Assembly (NCBI GenBank): GCA_963711455.1
Contig: CAVQEH010000005.1
Coordinates: forward strand, 248,001 to 312,000
From: DATFVA01 sp963711455
GTDB lineage: Bacteria > Bacteroidota > Ignavibacteria > Ignavibacteriales > Ignavibacteriaceae
Length of the DNA stretch: 64,000 bases
Reading direction: 5' to 3'
A model generated the notes under the pieces. That model saw nothing but the letters and a program-made list of their open reading frames with translations, was not told where the DNA came from and ran no database searches. This document shows positions 34,984-44,328 of the stretch, in pieces (within the stretch, counting starts at the first letter, position 1; each line of letters opens with the position of its first letter). The position numbers and the translations under genes are program-made.

Positions 34984-36807
34984 CTAGCTATTTAAGCCTT
35001 CATCAATACGTCTAGCCCTTTCTTCTTCTTCTTTTTTGTTTTTTTCTTGTTTTTTCCTTTCCTCTTCTTCTTTTGCTGCAGCTTTTTTTTGCTTCTCTAT
35101 TTCTTCTTCCGCTTCTTTCTGTTCTTCTAATTTTAATTTGTTCTCATTTTCCGAGATTGTTCTCTCGATTTCACTCTCAAGGATAGACAATTCGGATGGT
35201 AAGGTAAATCTTCCATCTTCATATTTTATTTGATATGAGATATCCTTTAATTTTACAAAATTTGTTTCGAGTTCTAAATATTCTTTGCTATATTCTTTTA
35301 AATTACTAAGCAAAAATCTAGATTTTTTTTCAGGACTTGTAGCATTCGAAGCTTTATCTAAAAAATTAAATGTAAATGAGGAACAAATAAGAAAATCAAG
35401 TGAAGATAAATTTGCTCGTTCTGAATCATAATTTAGATCAGCTGTAATTTCATGCTTTATAGCTAATAAAGGATATCTAAAAATCCCACTGCCATTTGCT
35501 ACCCCTGAAGAAGCGAATAGTTTATCTAGTTGTTTGGTTGTTGTAACAAATAATTTAATATTTTTATTTTTATTGTGTTTAAGGATAAATCCATTTATCT
35601 CCCATAATGAAAGTAATTCGGTAAAATAATTATTTATATAATCACTATACTGTGCAATTTCATTAACAAAAAGATTATATTCGATTAATGCCTTATTTGA
35701 TTCTTGTGTATCGAGAATATAAATTCTTTCGAGGTTACCGCCATTTGTTAATACTCCTTTTAATATACTGCGCAACCAATTTCTATACATAGGATCTGTA
35801 TCATGTCTTTCTAATGAACTTTTGTATGATGTTGAGTCGACAGCATGAAATTGCTCACCATTTACAGAATTAATTTTAAGGAGACATTGTATTATGTCTA
35901 TACCTTTGATATCAAAGATTTTATCTAGTCTTTCATCATATTTTTCAAAAATCTGATTACGTTCATGAAGTTTACCATAAATTTGTTCTAATGTAGATCT
36001 AATCGATAGTGGATCTTTCGGTAGTTTAAAGATTACATTACCATTATTCTCAAAATTTTCAAATTCATTAATGTGAATCCAAGAAAAGTGTTCAGTATCT
36101 TGCACATTTTCAAAAAGTTTTATAATCTTCTTAATATCTTGTGACTTACCAATATTGTCCATCCATCTACATTGTATGTCATTACCCTGATAAGGGAAAG
36201 AATCTTTTGTTGTATTATCTGAAAGCAAAACAATCTTTCTTTTTTCTATCGAATCTTCTTTATACGAAAAATCTATTAAAATATTGTTTTTAAGAAATGG
36301 CCTTATATTTTCTGCAATTTTATCTTTAAATAACAATCCAATATCAATTCCTAGTGCCATTTGTTCATATAATACACTAATAGCAGCTTGTTCGATTTGA
36401 GTTAGATGAGCTTTGTCCCTAAACACAAAAATTCTTTTTAATTCAGCAGAAGAATTATAAAAATTTTTAATTAAGGCGTGACAATCAAGAAACAATCCAG
36501 CTTTGGCACTTCTCCAAAAAGAGAGAGTTAATTCTTCTTCCTGTAAAGGTTCATGAATACAATATAATTTTAATTTTCCGTCTTTGTATATATGTTTCTG
36601 TATAATAAAATAATGAAGTATTAGAATAGCTTCATCAAGCGCTTGATTATATTTAAAAGGAAAACCTTTATCATTTATAATTTTTTTCGGCTTTGAAAAT
36701 AAATCTTGTAATCCAAGATACTTTAAGCGATTTTCAATTGTACCTGGAGGAAAATTTCCTTTGTATTTCTCAATTCTCTCAACTATTTTTTTATATCCCT
36801 TTGTCAT
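34984..36807 (-). CDS. Hypothetical 607-aa protein with internal duplication
   Basis: No family recognised. Two regions look like copies of one domain: about 98-165 (FWRSAKAGLFLDCHAL, then RIFVFRDKAHLTQIEQ) and about 335-410 (YRNWLRSILKGVLTNG, then RIYILDTQESNKALIE). Each has W-x-S, a Lys, and an R-I-x-[VI] strand followed by an acidic segment. The last 60 residues are a highly charged Glu/Lys coiled coil. No membrane segment is seen. I start at ATG 36807 because the longer frame to 36867 overlaps the binding-protein gene. It lies between the binding protein gene and the membrane protein gene. Confidence 0.6.
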   Translation of the reverse strand: MTKGYKKIVERIEKYKGNFPPGTIENRLKYLGLQDLFSKPKKIINDKGFPFKYNQALDEAILILHYFIIQKHIYKDGKLKLYCIHEPLQEEELTLSFWRSAKAGLFLDCHALIKNFYNSSAELKRIFVFRDKAHLTQIEQAAISVLYEQMALGIDIGLLFKDKIAENIRPFLKNNILIDFSYKEDSIEKRKIVLLSDNTTKDSFPYQGNDIQCRWMDNIGKSQDIKKIIKLFENVQDTEHFSWIHINEFENFENNGNVIFKLPKDPLSIRSTLEQIYGKLHERNQIFEKYDERLDKIFDIKGIDIIQCLLKINSVNGEQFHAVDSTSYKSSLERHDTDPMYRNWLRSILKGVLTNGGNLERIYILDTQESNKALIEYNLFVNEIAQYSDYINNYFTELLSLWEINGFILKHNKNKNIKLFVTTTKQLDKLFASSGVANGSGIFRYPLLAIKHEITADLNYDSERANLSSLDFLICSSFTFNFLDKASNATSPEKKSRFLLSNLKEYSKEYLELETNFVKLKDISYQIKYEDGRFTLPSELSILESEIERTISENENKLKLEEQKEAEEEIEKQKKAAAKEEEERKKQEKNKKEEEERARRIDEGLNS

Positions 36808-36823
36808 AATTAGACCTTTAGTA

Positions 36824-37939
36824 TTAATATATTGTTGAGTGTAGATTTTTATATATTCTCTTTTCAAAGATTTTATTTATCACATCTCCGTTACTATCAA
36901 AAGTATTATCACCCGTAGCACCAATAAATACAGGCATTTTCTCTATAGCTGTATTTAAATTCTCGTGATTAACTTCCATATTATTATTAGTCATATATTC
37001 AACACCTTTAATCAATACCATCAAAGCATCATACCCGCTGGATGCAAGAAAGTCCGGTTCTTCTTTATATTTTTCTTTATAAATTTTTGCAAAGTTTTGG
37101 TACTCCTTCCCTCTGTATTGCTTGAACACTGTATACATACATCCATCGGATGCATCGCCAGCAGCAGTTAAAAATTCACCAACATCCCAGGGATCTCCGC
37201 CAAACATCGGCAGTTTTATATTTAACTCTTTTGCCTGCTTAACTGCTCTTCCGCCCTGCAAAGCATAAGTCGGCATAAATAAAGCATCAACATTTGCATT
37301 TTTCATCTTGGTAAGCTGGGACTTAAAATCCGAAACTCTTTCTTCATCACCTTCAGAAATTACTACTTGTCCACCTTTTTCCGCAAAGCCATTCTCAAAG
37401 GCATTTTTCATTGCTACACCCCAGCTATTTGTAACATATAAAATACCAACTCTTTTATATCCAAGTTCTAAAATCCAATTTATCAACACTTTTACCTGGA
37501 ATACATCCGAAGGAACGGTTCTAAAAACATAAGGACCGGCTTCACTTATTTCAGCTTGAGAAGATGTAGGAGAAATAATTACAGTTTTATTTGAATTGGC
37601 AATAGGCGCCATTGCAAGAGTGCAATTACTGCCGGCAGAACCAACAATTCCAATTACCTTGTAAACATTGATAAGCTGCTGGGTATTATTTACTGCAATT
37701 TTAGGATCATTTATATCATCCAAATATGTTACATTCAACAACCGCCCGTCTATTCCATTATTAGAATTCATTTGTTCAACAGCTATCTGCATGCCATTTT
37801 TAATATGCTTACCGTAAAGAGCATTATCGCCGGAAAGCGGAAAAGTAGCGCCGAATTTAATTTCCTTTTTATTACCACAGCCGAACAATAAAAATATAAC
37901 AGGCAGAAAAAGAAAAATAATTTTAAATTTTAATTTCAT
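36824..37939 (-). CDS. Liv-type ABC transporter substrate-binding lipoprotein
   Basis: The 371-residue protein has a lipoprotein signal peptide with lipobox LFGC (Cys 21) and the type I periplasmic-binding fold of the LivJ/LivK family: KFGATFPLSGDNALYGKHI, GIVGSAGSNCTLAMAPIANS, VISPTSSQAEIS, VGILYVTNSWGV and FLASSGYDALMVL. It should capture the ligand for the LivHMGF importer encoded downstream. The stop of the aminotransferase gene is one base before its start. Ligand cannot be predicted; the SPTSSQAE region usually contacts an amino-acid-like ligand. Confidence 0.88.
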   Translation of the reverse strand: MKLKFKIIFLFLPVIFLLFGCGNKKEIKFGATFPLSGDNALYGKHIKNGMQIAVEQMNSNNGIDGRLLNVTYLDDINDPKIAVNNTQQLINVYKVIGIVGSAGSNCTLAMAPIANSNKTVIISPTSSQAEISEAGPYVFRTVPSDVFQVKVLINWILELGYKRVGILYVTNSWGVAMKNAFENGFAEKGGQVVISEGDEERVSDFKSQLTKMKNANVDALFMPTYALQGGRAVKQAKELNIKLPMFGGDPWDVGEFLTAAGDASDGCMYTVFKQYRGKEYQNFAKIYKEKYKEEPDFLASSGYDALMVLIKGVEYMTNNNMEVNHENLNTAIEKMPVFIGATGDNTFDSNGDVINKIFEKRIYKNLHSTIY

Positions 37940-37940
37940 T

Positions 37941-39170
37941 TTACACCTTTATTTTTTCTTTAATTACTTTCAGCATATTGAGCGTTTGTTTCGGTTCCCC
38001 CCCCGTGTGAATACGTACAACTTGTGTATTAACTTCCGGTGTTTGGTGGCCGGGCATAACAAAAATACCTTCTTTAAGTAAAGTTTCGGAAAACATTTGA
38101 GAGGTTATTCCATCCGGTAAATACATTAATGCATAATTGCTGGTAAAAGGTGTTAAAGAATAACCTTTAAACTCATTTTCAAAATCTTTGAAGATTTCCT
38201 GATTTGACCTAATTCTATCTAATATCTCTTTGCTCGGCCTAAGCGGACCATCGGATAAAATTTTCGTTGCTTTTAAAGCGCCTTCCAGATTAAGTCCGAA
38301 TGGAAGCATTTTTTCAATTTCAATTGCAAATTCTTTATTTGCAAATACCGAGAATCCTATTCTTATGTGCGACATTGAGTAATATTTCGAAAAAGAATGG
38401 AAAATTACCAGTCGCTTATTACTAAAATCTTTTAATAATTTTTCAGTCGAAATCTCTTTGTCCGTATTTGCACAAGTCCGGTCAACGGCAATAATCAAAT
38501 CCTCGGGAGTTTCATTTAATATTTTTATAAGAATATTATCCGGTATAGCCATTCCTGTCGGATTATTCGGAGTGCATATTACCAATGCTTCTGGTTTATT
38601 TTTGTAAATCCCATCCAATATTTGTTCATAAGGAAATGAATAATCATCGTTAAAGGTAATTCTTAACATTTTAATCTGTTTGCTTTCCGTTGCCGAATAA
38701 TACCGGAAATATGTCGGGACAGCTACAATTATAGACGGTAAGAAATCATCGATTAGAGAATTTGCATGTTCGTTTCTATCCGTCCCCGTATCGCTTTGCT
38801 TTAAATTTTTAATATATTTTTTTTGTTTTTCTATATACTTAACGGAATAGGAAATTTTAATGTATGTCATCAAAGCATCGATACAGCCGTTACAGGCAAA
38901 GTTAGGCTGCGATTGAACTATATCGATATTATATGCTTTGGCGATTGTTCTTCTTAATCTTTGTACACTGCCGATAACTTCGGGGTATAATTCCCCTCTT
39001 TTCATATCCGTGTAACCAATGCCCTCACGGAACTTCATTATATTATCGATTACTATTTCTTCAGACGGGAAAACTTTTAATAAATTTTCTAGTTGCTCTT
39101 GACTAAAATCTTGATCAAAACCAAATTCGAATAATCCAAAATCTTGAGGTTTAGGTTTCTTTTCAGCCAT
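37941..39170 (-). CDS. PLP-dependent class I/II aminotransferase
   Basis: A fold-type I PLP enzyme of 409 aa. VICTPNNPTGMAIPD, VDRTCAN and the PLP-lysine motif SFSKYYSMSHIRIGF are clear, with Lys in the SK pair; HTGGEP gives the late Arg region. It resembles histidinol-phosphate aminotransferase/CobD-like enzymes but is more divergent, with a unique N-terminal part (FGLFEFGFDQDFSQEQLENL). It is the second gene of the operon, 32 bases after the DsrE-like gene. A link to corrinoid side-chain synthesis or to amino-acid ligand processing is possible, but not shown. Confidence 0.82.
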   Translation of the reverse strand: MAEKKPKPQDFGLFEFGFDQDFSQEQLENLLKVFPSEEIVIDNIMKFREGIGYTDMKRGELYPEVIGSVQRLRRTIAKAYNIDIVQSQPNFACNGCIDALMTYIKISYSVKYIEKQKKYIKNLKQSDTGTDRNEHANSLIDDFLPSIIVAVPTYFRYYSATESKQIKMLRITFNDDYSFPYEQILDGIYKNKPEALVICTPNNPTGMAIPDNILIKILNETPEDLIIAVDRTCANTDKEISTEKLLKDFSNKRLVIFHSFSKYYSMSHIRIGFSVFANKEFAIEIEKMLPFGLNLEGALKATKILSDGPLRPSKEILDRIRSNQEIFKDFENEFKGYSLTPFTSNYALMYLPDGITSQMFSETLLKEGIFVMPGHQTPEVNTQVVRIHTGGEPKQTLNMLKVIKEKIKV

Positions 39171-39202
39171 AAAAAGTCCTTTACTAAAATGCTTGAAACT
39201 TT

Positions 39203-39535
39203 TTATAAAGTAATTACTTGTTCTGCACCAAGAGTCTTGGCTTTACTATACAGATCAGGAAAACATCCTACTTCAACTCCTGGATACAGTTGATTTATAA
39301 TTCCTCTTTGTTCACAACAGGAATCGCAGCACATTAAAAAAATTTTATATTTGTTCGAAAGTCTCAACAATTTTTCCCCAATCGGATTCTCAGGCACCAT
39401 TAAATAGGAATTATCAAAAAAGAAAAACATCCCAGCTACATCGGCGCCGTGTGTTTCTTGTTCGAGTTGGGGTATGATCATATTGTTTAAAATTAGAGAT
39501 GAGTTCGAACTCTCTAAAAGGTATATTACCTTCAT
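39203..39535 (-). CDS. DsrE-like sulfur-carrier/metal-binding protein with CCxxCC (SaoD-like)
   Basis: The 110-residue protein has the DsrE/DsrF fold pattern: MKVIYLLESSNSSLILNN, HGADVAGMFFFFDN and LLRLSNKYKIFLMCCDSCC. Four cysteines occur within six residues (C69, C70, C73, C74), with another at 91. From memory it resembles a DsrE-related family called SaoD that was linked to a proposed organometal locus; I could not check this. It is the first gene of the long operon with the HgcA-like fusion protein. A thiol-rich carrier for a soft metal or sulfur is inferred. Confidence 0.65.
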   Translation of the reverse strand: MKVIYLLESSNSSLILNNMIIPQLEQETHGADVAGMFFFFDNSYLMVPENPIGEKLLRLSNKYKIFLMCCDSCCEQRGIINQLYPGVEVGCFPDLYSKAKTLGAEQVITL

Positions 39536-39587
39536 TTATGCTCCCGCTGTTAAAAATTAGATAACCACAACAATTAAACTAAAAATA

Positions 39588-39616
39588 TTATTAGAAATAC
39601 ACCTTATAATTGACAA
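39588..39616 (-). promoter_or_regulatory. Candidate sigma-70-like promoter of the DsrE/HgcA-like operon
   Basis: On the minus strand TTGTCA, then 17 bases, then TAATAA lie about 50 bases upstream of the DsrE-like start codon. Spacing and boxes fit a vegetative promoter, although the AT-rich surroundings make chance matches common. Confidence 0.35.
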
Positions 39617-39744
39617 AAAAAGTTTTGAGCTTGCAATAATTGATTTCCAATAAAATCATCCTTTTTTAATTATCATTCTTGATTTAAAAAAATCTATATG
39701 CTAAAAAATGTAAATTATTTCACTCAATCTTTTATTAAAACTTA

Positions 39745-40530
39745 TTATTTTACACTTATAATAAGCGAGTAAGGCCATGGTGGTTTTTCCAAAAACCGAA
39801 GAATTTTTATTTTTTCTTTTTTAAATCCTGCTTTTATTAATTTATTTGTAACATAATTTTCTTCATAAACTCTATATCTCAGAGTAACTGTATAATCTGG
39901 TTTTAATTTCTTTTCACTAACTTTATAGATATAGTATGTTACATTTTGCACTCCATTTTTATATTCTACCTGATCATATACAGAGATTTTTTTCTTACTT
40001 TTTCCAATTTCGCCCAAGCATCTTCTAATACCCTCAGGTCTATTAGGTTGTTTTAAGTTTCCATTTATGTTCACCCAATTTCGAATATCAAAAGTAAATA
40101 GGCCTCCATTTTTCAGTCCTTCGTAAATGTTCTCGAATATTTCATCTAAATCTTTTTTATAAACATGTGGTAAAGAATTTCCTAGAATATAAATTAAATC
40201 ATATTTTTTATGTTTAATGAAATAATTATGTAAATCAATCCATTTATAAACGAAGAATAAGTCCCCAAATGAATTTAATTTTGAACTTTTTATCATTTTT
40301 TCTGAACCATCGGTGCCATTTATATTTGTATAACCTTTTTTGTATAACATCCTTACAACAATGCCAGTACCACAAGCCGCGTCCAAAAATCTCGATTTTT
40401 TCGTTAAACCATATTCTTTACATATTTTCAATATTAATTGTTCTTGATCTCTGAAATGCTTTCTATTTCCCATAATATCATCATAGAATGCTGCTAACTC
40501 ATCATATGGTTGATTTAAACTTTTTTGCAT
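39745..40530 (-). CDS. Class I SAM-dependent methyltransferase (261 aa)
   Basis: Motif I is FLDAACGTGI (about residues 54-63), preceded by NQPYDELAAFYDDIMGNRKHF, which is typical of small-molecule methyltransferases of the glycine/sarcosine or ubiquinone-like fold; LYILGNSLPHV and GGLFTFDIRNW follow. The substrate is unknown. It lies 17 bases downstream of the DUF5131 gene, same strand, so it may belong with the DUF5131/TcmP unit. The spacer to the DsrE-like gene of about 210 bases contains no gene. Confidence 0.85.
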   Translation of the reverse strand: MQKSLNQPYDELAAFYDDIMGNRKHFRDQEQLILKICKEYGLTKKSRFLDAACGTGIVVRMLYKKGYTNINGTDGSEKMIKSSKLNSFGDLFFVYKWIDLHNYFIKHKKYDLIYILGNSLPHVYKKDLDEIFENIYEGLKNGGLFTFDIRNWVNINGNLKQPNRPEGIRRCLGEIGKSKKKISVYDQVEYKNGVQNVTYYIYKVSEKKLKPDYTVTLRYRVYEENYVTNKLIKAGFKKEKIKILRFLEKPPWPYSLIISVK

Positions 40531-40547
40531 TAAATATACTCTTTTAA

Positions 40548-41267
40548 TTAGCTCACTCTTTTTAAGGGCAGTTCATCCCAGGTTCTTCCCTGGAGAGATC
40601 TTCCTGCTTTCTTTTTGTTCACTCCACCCCATTGTTTAAAGAAAAAAGGTACGCCAGCATCTTTACACTGATCTTTAATATCAAGCACCCATTCTTCCTT
40701 CATTGGTCTGGCTTTAGGTCCTGATTCGCCTCCAACTATTACCCAGTCAATATTTTTTAGTTTTATTTTTCTTATAGGTCCTATTAATGGCTCTATTGAT
40801 AAAAATTTTATGAAGGCATCTGTTTTTTTTAAGTCATCAACTCGATATGTATAGTGCTGGTTTTCAACACTCACACCCATCCAAATGTTTTCAGACCAAC
40901 TCAATTTCTCATTTAACTCAAGTAATCTTTGAGAACGTTTAGTTAGTATCTGAAACTGGTGCCAGCTAGCCTTGTTCATTACATCAAACATATTTTGTAT
41001 AAATTCTAGCGGTACATTCTTATGAAATAAATCACTCATTGAGTTAACAAAAATTGTCTGAGGTTTTTTCCATTTCAGAGGTAATTCAAGCACCTGTTCA
41101 TGCAGAGCTAATTTAAATCCATTCTCATAATTGGCAGAACCCATAGCTTTTAACCTTTTAGCCATTCTCTCTGCATAACAAAACTTACAGCCGGGACTAA
41201 TCTTGTTGCAACCTGTAATCGGATTCCACGTTGATTCTGTCCATTCTATAGAAGATTTATTTGCCAT
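40548..41267 (-). CDS. DUF5131 (phage Gp37/Gp68) three-Cys-motif protein
   Basis: The 239-residue protein begins with the family signature SSIEWTESTWNPITGCNKIS followed by PGCKFCYAERMAKR, with the three cysteines C20, C27 and C30. Later IFVNSMSDLFHKNVP, LTKRSQRL and VGGESGPKARPM and FFFKQWGG are all conserved features. The fold is radical SAM-like with a [4Fe-4S] cluster predicted from the cysteines, though the spacing differs from classic enzymes. Family members are found in phages and mobile regions next to tcmP, as here, 4 bases downstream. Function is not established. Confidence 0.9.
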   Translation of the reverse strand: MANKSSIEWTESTWNPITGCNKISPGCKFCYAERMAKRLKAMGSANYENGFKLALHEQVLELPLKWKKPQTIFVNSMSDLFHKNVPLEFIQNMFDVMNKASWHQFQILTKRSQRLLELNEKLSWSENIWMGVSVENQHYTYRVDDLKKTDAFIKFLSIEPLIGPIRKIKLKNIDWVIVGGESGPKARPMKEEWVLDIKDQCKDAGVPFFFKQWGGVNKKKAGRSLQGRTWDELPLKRVS

Positions 41268-41271
41268 AATT

Positions 41272-42357
41272 TCACTTTATAATAATAATAACTTCATTTG
41301 GAAATGTACCTTTTCTTCTTTTCTTTCCATCAATCTTTAATTGTGGGACATCAATTAAATTATTAGCCTCAGCATAAGTTAAAGCTTGAGTAATATGTTT
41401 GTCAATAAAAGCTGTTTCATTTTCGATAATTTTTTTTAAAACGCTTACATTATATGTACCTGTTTTATATTTCTTTTTAATCAAATCGAAAACTTCTTTT
41501 CCAAAATCTTCTTTTTCGAATAGAACTGTCTGCTCAGGGTTGGTCGCATCAGAAAACTTGAAATCACCTTCTTTATCCACTCTCCACATGGCTTCTTTCA
41601 TTTTTAAATGTCCTAATTCATTATTTGATGCAAAAAACAAATAATAAATTGGTCTGTTGTCGGCATTCCTCATTTCAAAATATCGAACAAATTTTGCCAT
41701 AGCTTTCAACTTTATCTGAAATAAATCTCTTAAATCTTTGACACGATTTGGGGAATTATTTATTATCTCATCAATACCCTCAATATCAAATAATTCTTTA
41801 ATATGTTTTCTACCTTCATCCGTTGAAAGAAATCTATTAATTGAATCCACTGCAAAATTAATAAAGACTTCCACTCTTGGAATGGCTAAAAGCTTTTTGA
41901 TTATTTCACTGGGAATTCCCGAAAACCCAAAAGGATCGATAAATACAAATGTAGGGGCTAAAGCTTTACCTTCATTTTCTAATTTTTTTAATGCTTCCCC
42001 TAATTTTTCATGAAATTTTCCGGGAATGGGGTTTACTTTGAAATTAGATTTTCGTTTGAGCTTACCCAATTCTACTACTAGATTAGTAATTCTATCCTCT
42101 CTTTCATCAATAAAAACGAAATTAATATTTCCCTTTAAATCTGTAGTATGTTCATTTGCAACATTTAAAGCAATAATGGGGGATCCTAATTCACCCTTTG
42201 AATAAACTCCTGGCCCTGCAAAACCGTCAATATAATTTATAACATTATTATATCTACTTATTATTGGAAACCAGGCTTTTAAATAATTTTCAAGGATTTT
42301 ATGCTTGGCAACTGTATGAGGATCAATTTCCCAGGTTGTTTCTTTAGGTACTGCCAT
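41272..42357 (-). CDS. tcmP: Three-Cys-motif partner protein TcmP
   Basis: The 361-residue protein contains YIDGFAGPGVY (near residue 40), FVFIDEREDRI and PTFVFIDPFGFSGIP, all characteristic of TcmP and suggestive of a Rossmann methyltransferase-like fold. The C-terminal third looks like a winged helix-turn-helix. It is encoded directly before the DUF5131 protein. TcmP-DUF5131 pairs are widespread in accessory DNA. One copy of the 127-base direct repeat lies about 46 bases upstream of its start. Confidence 0.88.
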   Translation of the reverse strand: MAVPKETTWEIDPHTVAKHKILENYLKAWFPIISRYNNVINYIDGFAGPGVYSKGELGSPIIALNVANEHTTDLKGNINFVFIDEREDRITNLVVELGKLKRKSNFKVNPIPGKFHEKLGEALKKLENEGKALAPTFVFIDPFGFSGIPSEIIKKLLAIPRVEVFINFAVDSINRFLSTDEGRKHIKELFDIEGIDEIINNSPNRVKDLRDLFQIKLKAMAKFVRYFEMRNADNRPIYYLFFASNNELGHLKMKEAMWRVDKEGDFKFSDATNPEQTVLFEKEDFGKEVFDLIKKKYKTGTYNVSVLKKIIENETAFIDKHITQALTYAEANNLIDVPQLKIDGKKRRKGTFPNEVIIIIK

Positions 42358-42402
42358 AAATAGTAATCAATATAAAAATTATTTTGATTGAATATTTAGA
42401 TA

Positions 42403-42529
42403 AGTGTCCCTGGTAGCAAGCAGTTACTCTGTAATAGAAAGCGATAGATGTATCCAGCAATTAGCCCCTGCATTCCATCTATCCACATAGTACAATTTAA
42501 AAATACGGTTTTATTAGTAAGAAAATCAA
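42403..42529 (+). repeat. 127-bp direct repeat, left copy
   Basis: Begins AGTGTCCCTGG and ends AAAATCAA. It aligns without gaps to 49143-49269, with about 102 of 127 positions equal by hand count. An internal inverted pair GATAGATG (42443-42450) and CATCTATC (42476-42483) can form a hairpin. The copies bound a five-gene block with the PARIS-like operon. Confidence 0.75.
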
Positions 42530-42631
42530 GAAATAGATTTAATTTTTTAATTTGTTTTTAATTACAATACAAAATAATTATATGATTGAAATTATTAAAC
42601 TAAAAAAAATGAGTTGGCTTATTTAGGAACC

Positions 42632-44323
42632 TTAGTTACTAAAAACTTTTAAATTCACAAGCCCGTTTCTTTCAATTAATTCATAAAGCTCAATAAGATT
42701 TTGGTCAATGAAGGAAAGTAGTTTTTTATCTACTGTATAATAAAAATATTGTGTAAATGTTTTAGGTAAGTAAGAAAAACCGTTATAAGCACCCCAAAAT
42801 GAAAATGACAGAGAAAAATCTTTAATTTGATTTGCGGCAATATAATTTTCCAGCTTTTCAATACTATTTGTATTAAGAATAAATGCTGAAAAGTTATTTA
42901 AAAGATTTGCTTTAGGATCGTTTAATTTTAGACTTTTTTTATTGATTATAATATCATATAGCTTTAGTAAATATTTTCTATCGCGAGATTTTTGACCAAA
43001 AGAATCACTAATTTTTGAACCTACATTTATTAATAATTTTTTTATTTCTAGTTCGTTAATTTCATTATTTTTATTTTTGATTTGAAATAAATTATTTAAT
43101 ATTATTTCTAATAAGTTTATTTCATGTTTTGTTAAATCGTTTAGAAGGTTAAAACTGAAAATATTCAAACCGTTAATACTTTCGATAAAGGATTCAATTC
43201 TATTTATAGTCTGATTATCTAAACTGACTGCGGTTTCTTTTTCAACTTTATAAGATAAGTTAGACAATGATCTCTTAATTCTCTGATCTAAGTCTAATTT
43301 CTCATCATAATTTAATTCATAGTAATTGTTAATAAAGTTTTTAATGGAATCTTCTAAATTATTAAAATCAAATTCATTATTGATATAATAATTATTTGCA
43401 TTCTTTCTAGTAATATCGTATAAATTATTGATTTTTTTTAAATCAGAAATAAAATTAGAAGGGTTATTTAAATGATAGGGTTTTAAATATTCTTCAATAA
43501 GAACTTGTTCATCACATTTTATAAATGTCAAAAGATAAACTTTAAGTTTTTCAATCGATTTATATAAACCTCCAGTCTTTTTCCCTATGAAATTTTTAGT
43601 AAGCTTTTTATGTTTTAATTTCACATTATTCTCAAGTTCACTTTTAAGGGAACTATAATTATTTAATATATTTTTTTGTTGGTTGTTTAACTCCAACTGA
43701 GCTTCATTTTTATAAAAAAAACGAGATATAATTGATGAATAAATACACCCCTTTATATTATTAAATATTTCGTCTATAGAAATATATTTTTCTTTATCTG
43801 GATTGAGCTTAATATTATAGTTTAAAACGAAATCTTCTTTTAGAATTTTTGTAATTTCCTGATTTAATTGGGAATATAGTATAAAATTGTCTTTATATTT
43901 GTCTACGGATTTTGTTTCTAAACTTGAAAGGGATTTAGCAATAACAATTTTTTTAATATCATCATTTGAAAAAATAAATCTGAAATTTGTATTATTTAGA
44001 TAAATAGATTTGGGGTATGTATAAATCTTTAACTTACTAATGTCATTTCTTTGACTGTTGAAGAATAATTCACTAATATCATTATTTATTACTGATTCCT
44101 CTATTTCAATCAAAAAAGGGTATCTTTCAATATCCGAATTATCTATATCATAAATGATAGGAATATTATAAAGTAGCAGGTAATCATCAAAAATTTGGAG
44201 ATCTATTTTGTCATTCCTTTTATATCCAAATTTTCTTGTTAAATAAAAAGAATGAGGAGAAATACTTTCAGTAGCAAAAATACTATTAAAATTTAGAGTA
44301 CTAGTTGGTAAGTAATATTTCAT
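42632..44323 (-). CDS. Hypothetical 563-aa protein of defence-like operon
   Basis: No family recognised. It is strongly Asn/Lys/Ile rich, starts MKYYLPTSTLNFNSIFATES and has no membrane segment. The middle looks mostly helical, with possible coiled-coil segments near 215-250. The N-terminal 120 residues look more like beta structure. It is last in the operon, 5 bases after the helicase gene. Its tight linkage to ATPase, TOPRIM-like and helicase genes suggests a partner of the same system, perhaps its sensor or effector. Confidence 0.7.
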   Translation of the reverse strand: MKYYLPTSTLNFNSIFATESISPHSFYLTRKFGYKRNDKIDLQIFDDYLLLYNIPIIYDIDNSDIERYPFLIEIEESVINNDISELFFNSQRNDISKLKIYTYPKSIYLNNTNFRFIFSNDDIKKIVIAKSLSSLETKSVDKYKDNFILYSQLNQEITKILKEDFVLNYNIKLNPDKEKYISIDEIFNNIKGCIYSSIISRFFYKNEAQLELNNQQKNILNNYSSLKSELENNVKLKHKKLTKNFIGKKTGGLYKSIEKLKVYLLTFIKCDEQVLIEEYLKPYHLNNPSNFISDLKKINNLYDITRKNANNYYINNEFDFNNLEDSIKNFINNYYELNYDEKLDLDQRIKRSLSNLSYKVEKETAVSLDNQTINRIESFIESINGLNIFSFNLLNDLTKHEINLLEIILNNLFQIKNKNNEINELEIKKLLINVGSKISDSFGQKSRDRKYLLKLYDIIINKKSLKLNDPKANLLNNFSAFILNTNSIEKLENYIAANQIKDFSLSFSFWGAYNGFSYLPKTFTQYFYYTVDKKLLSFIDQNLIELYELIERNGLVNLKVFSN

Positions 44324-44328
44324 TTTAT

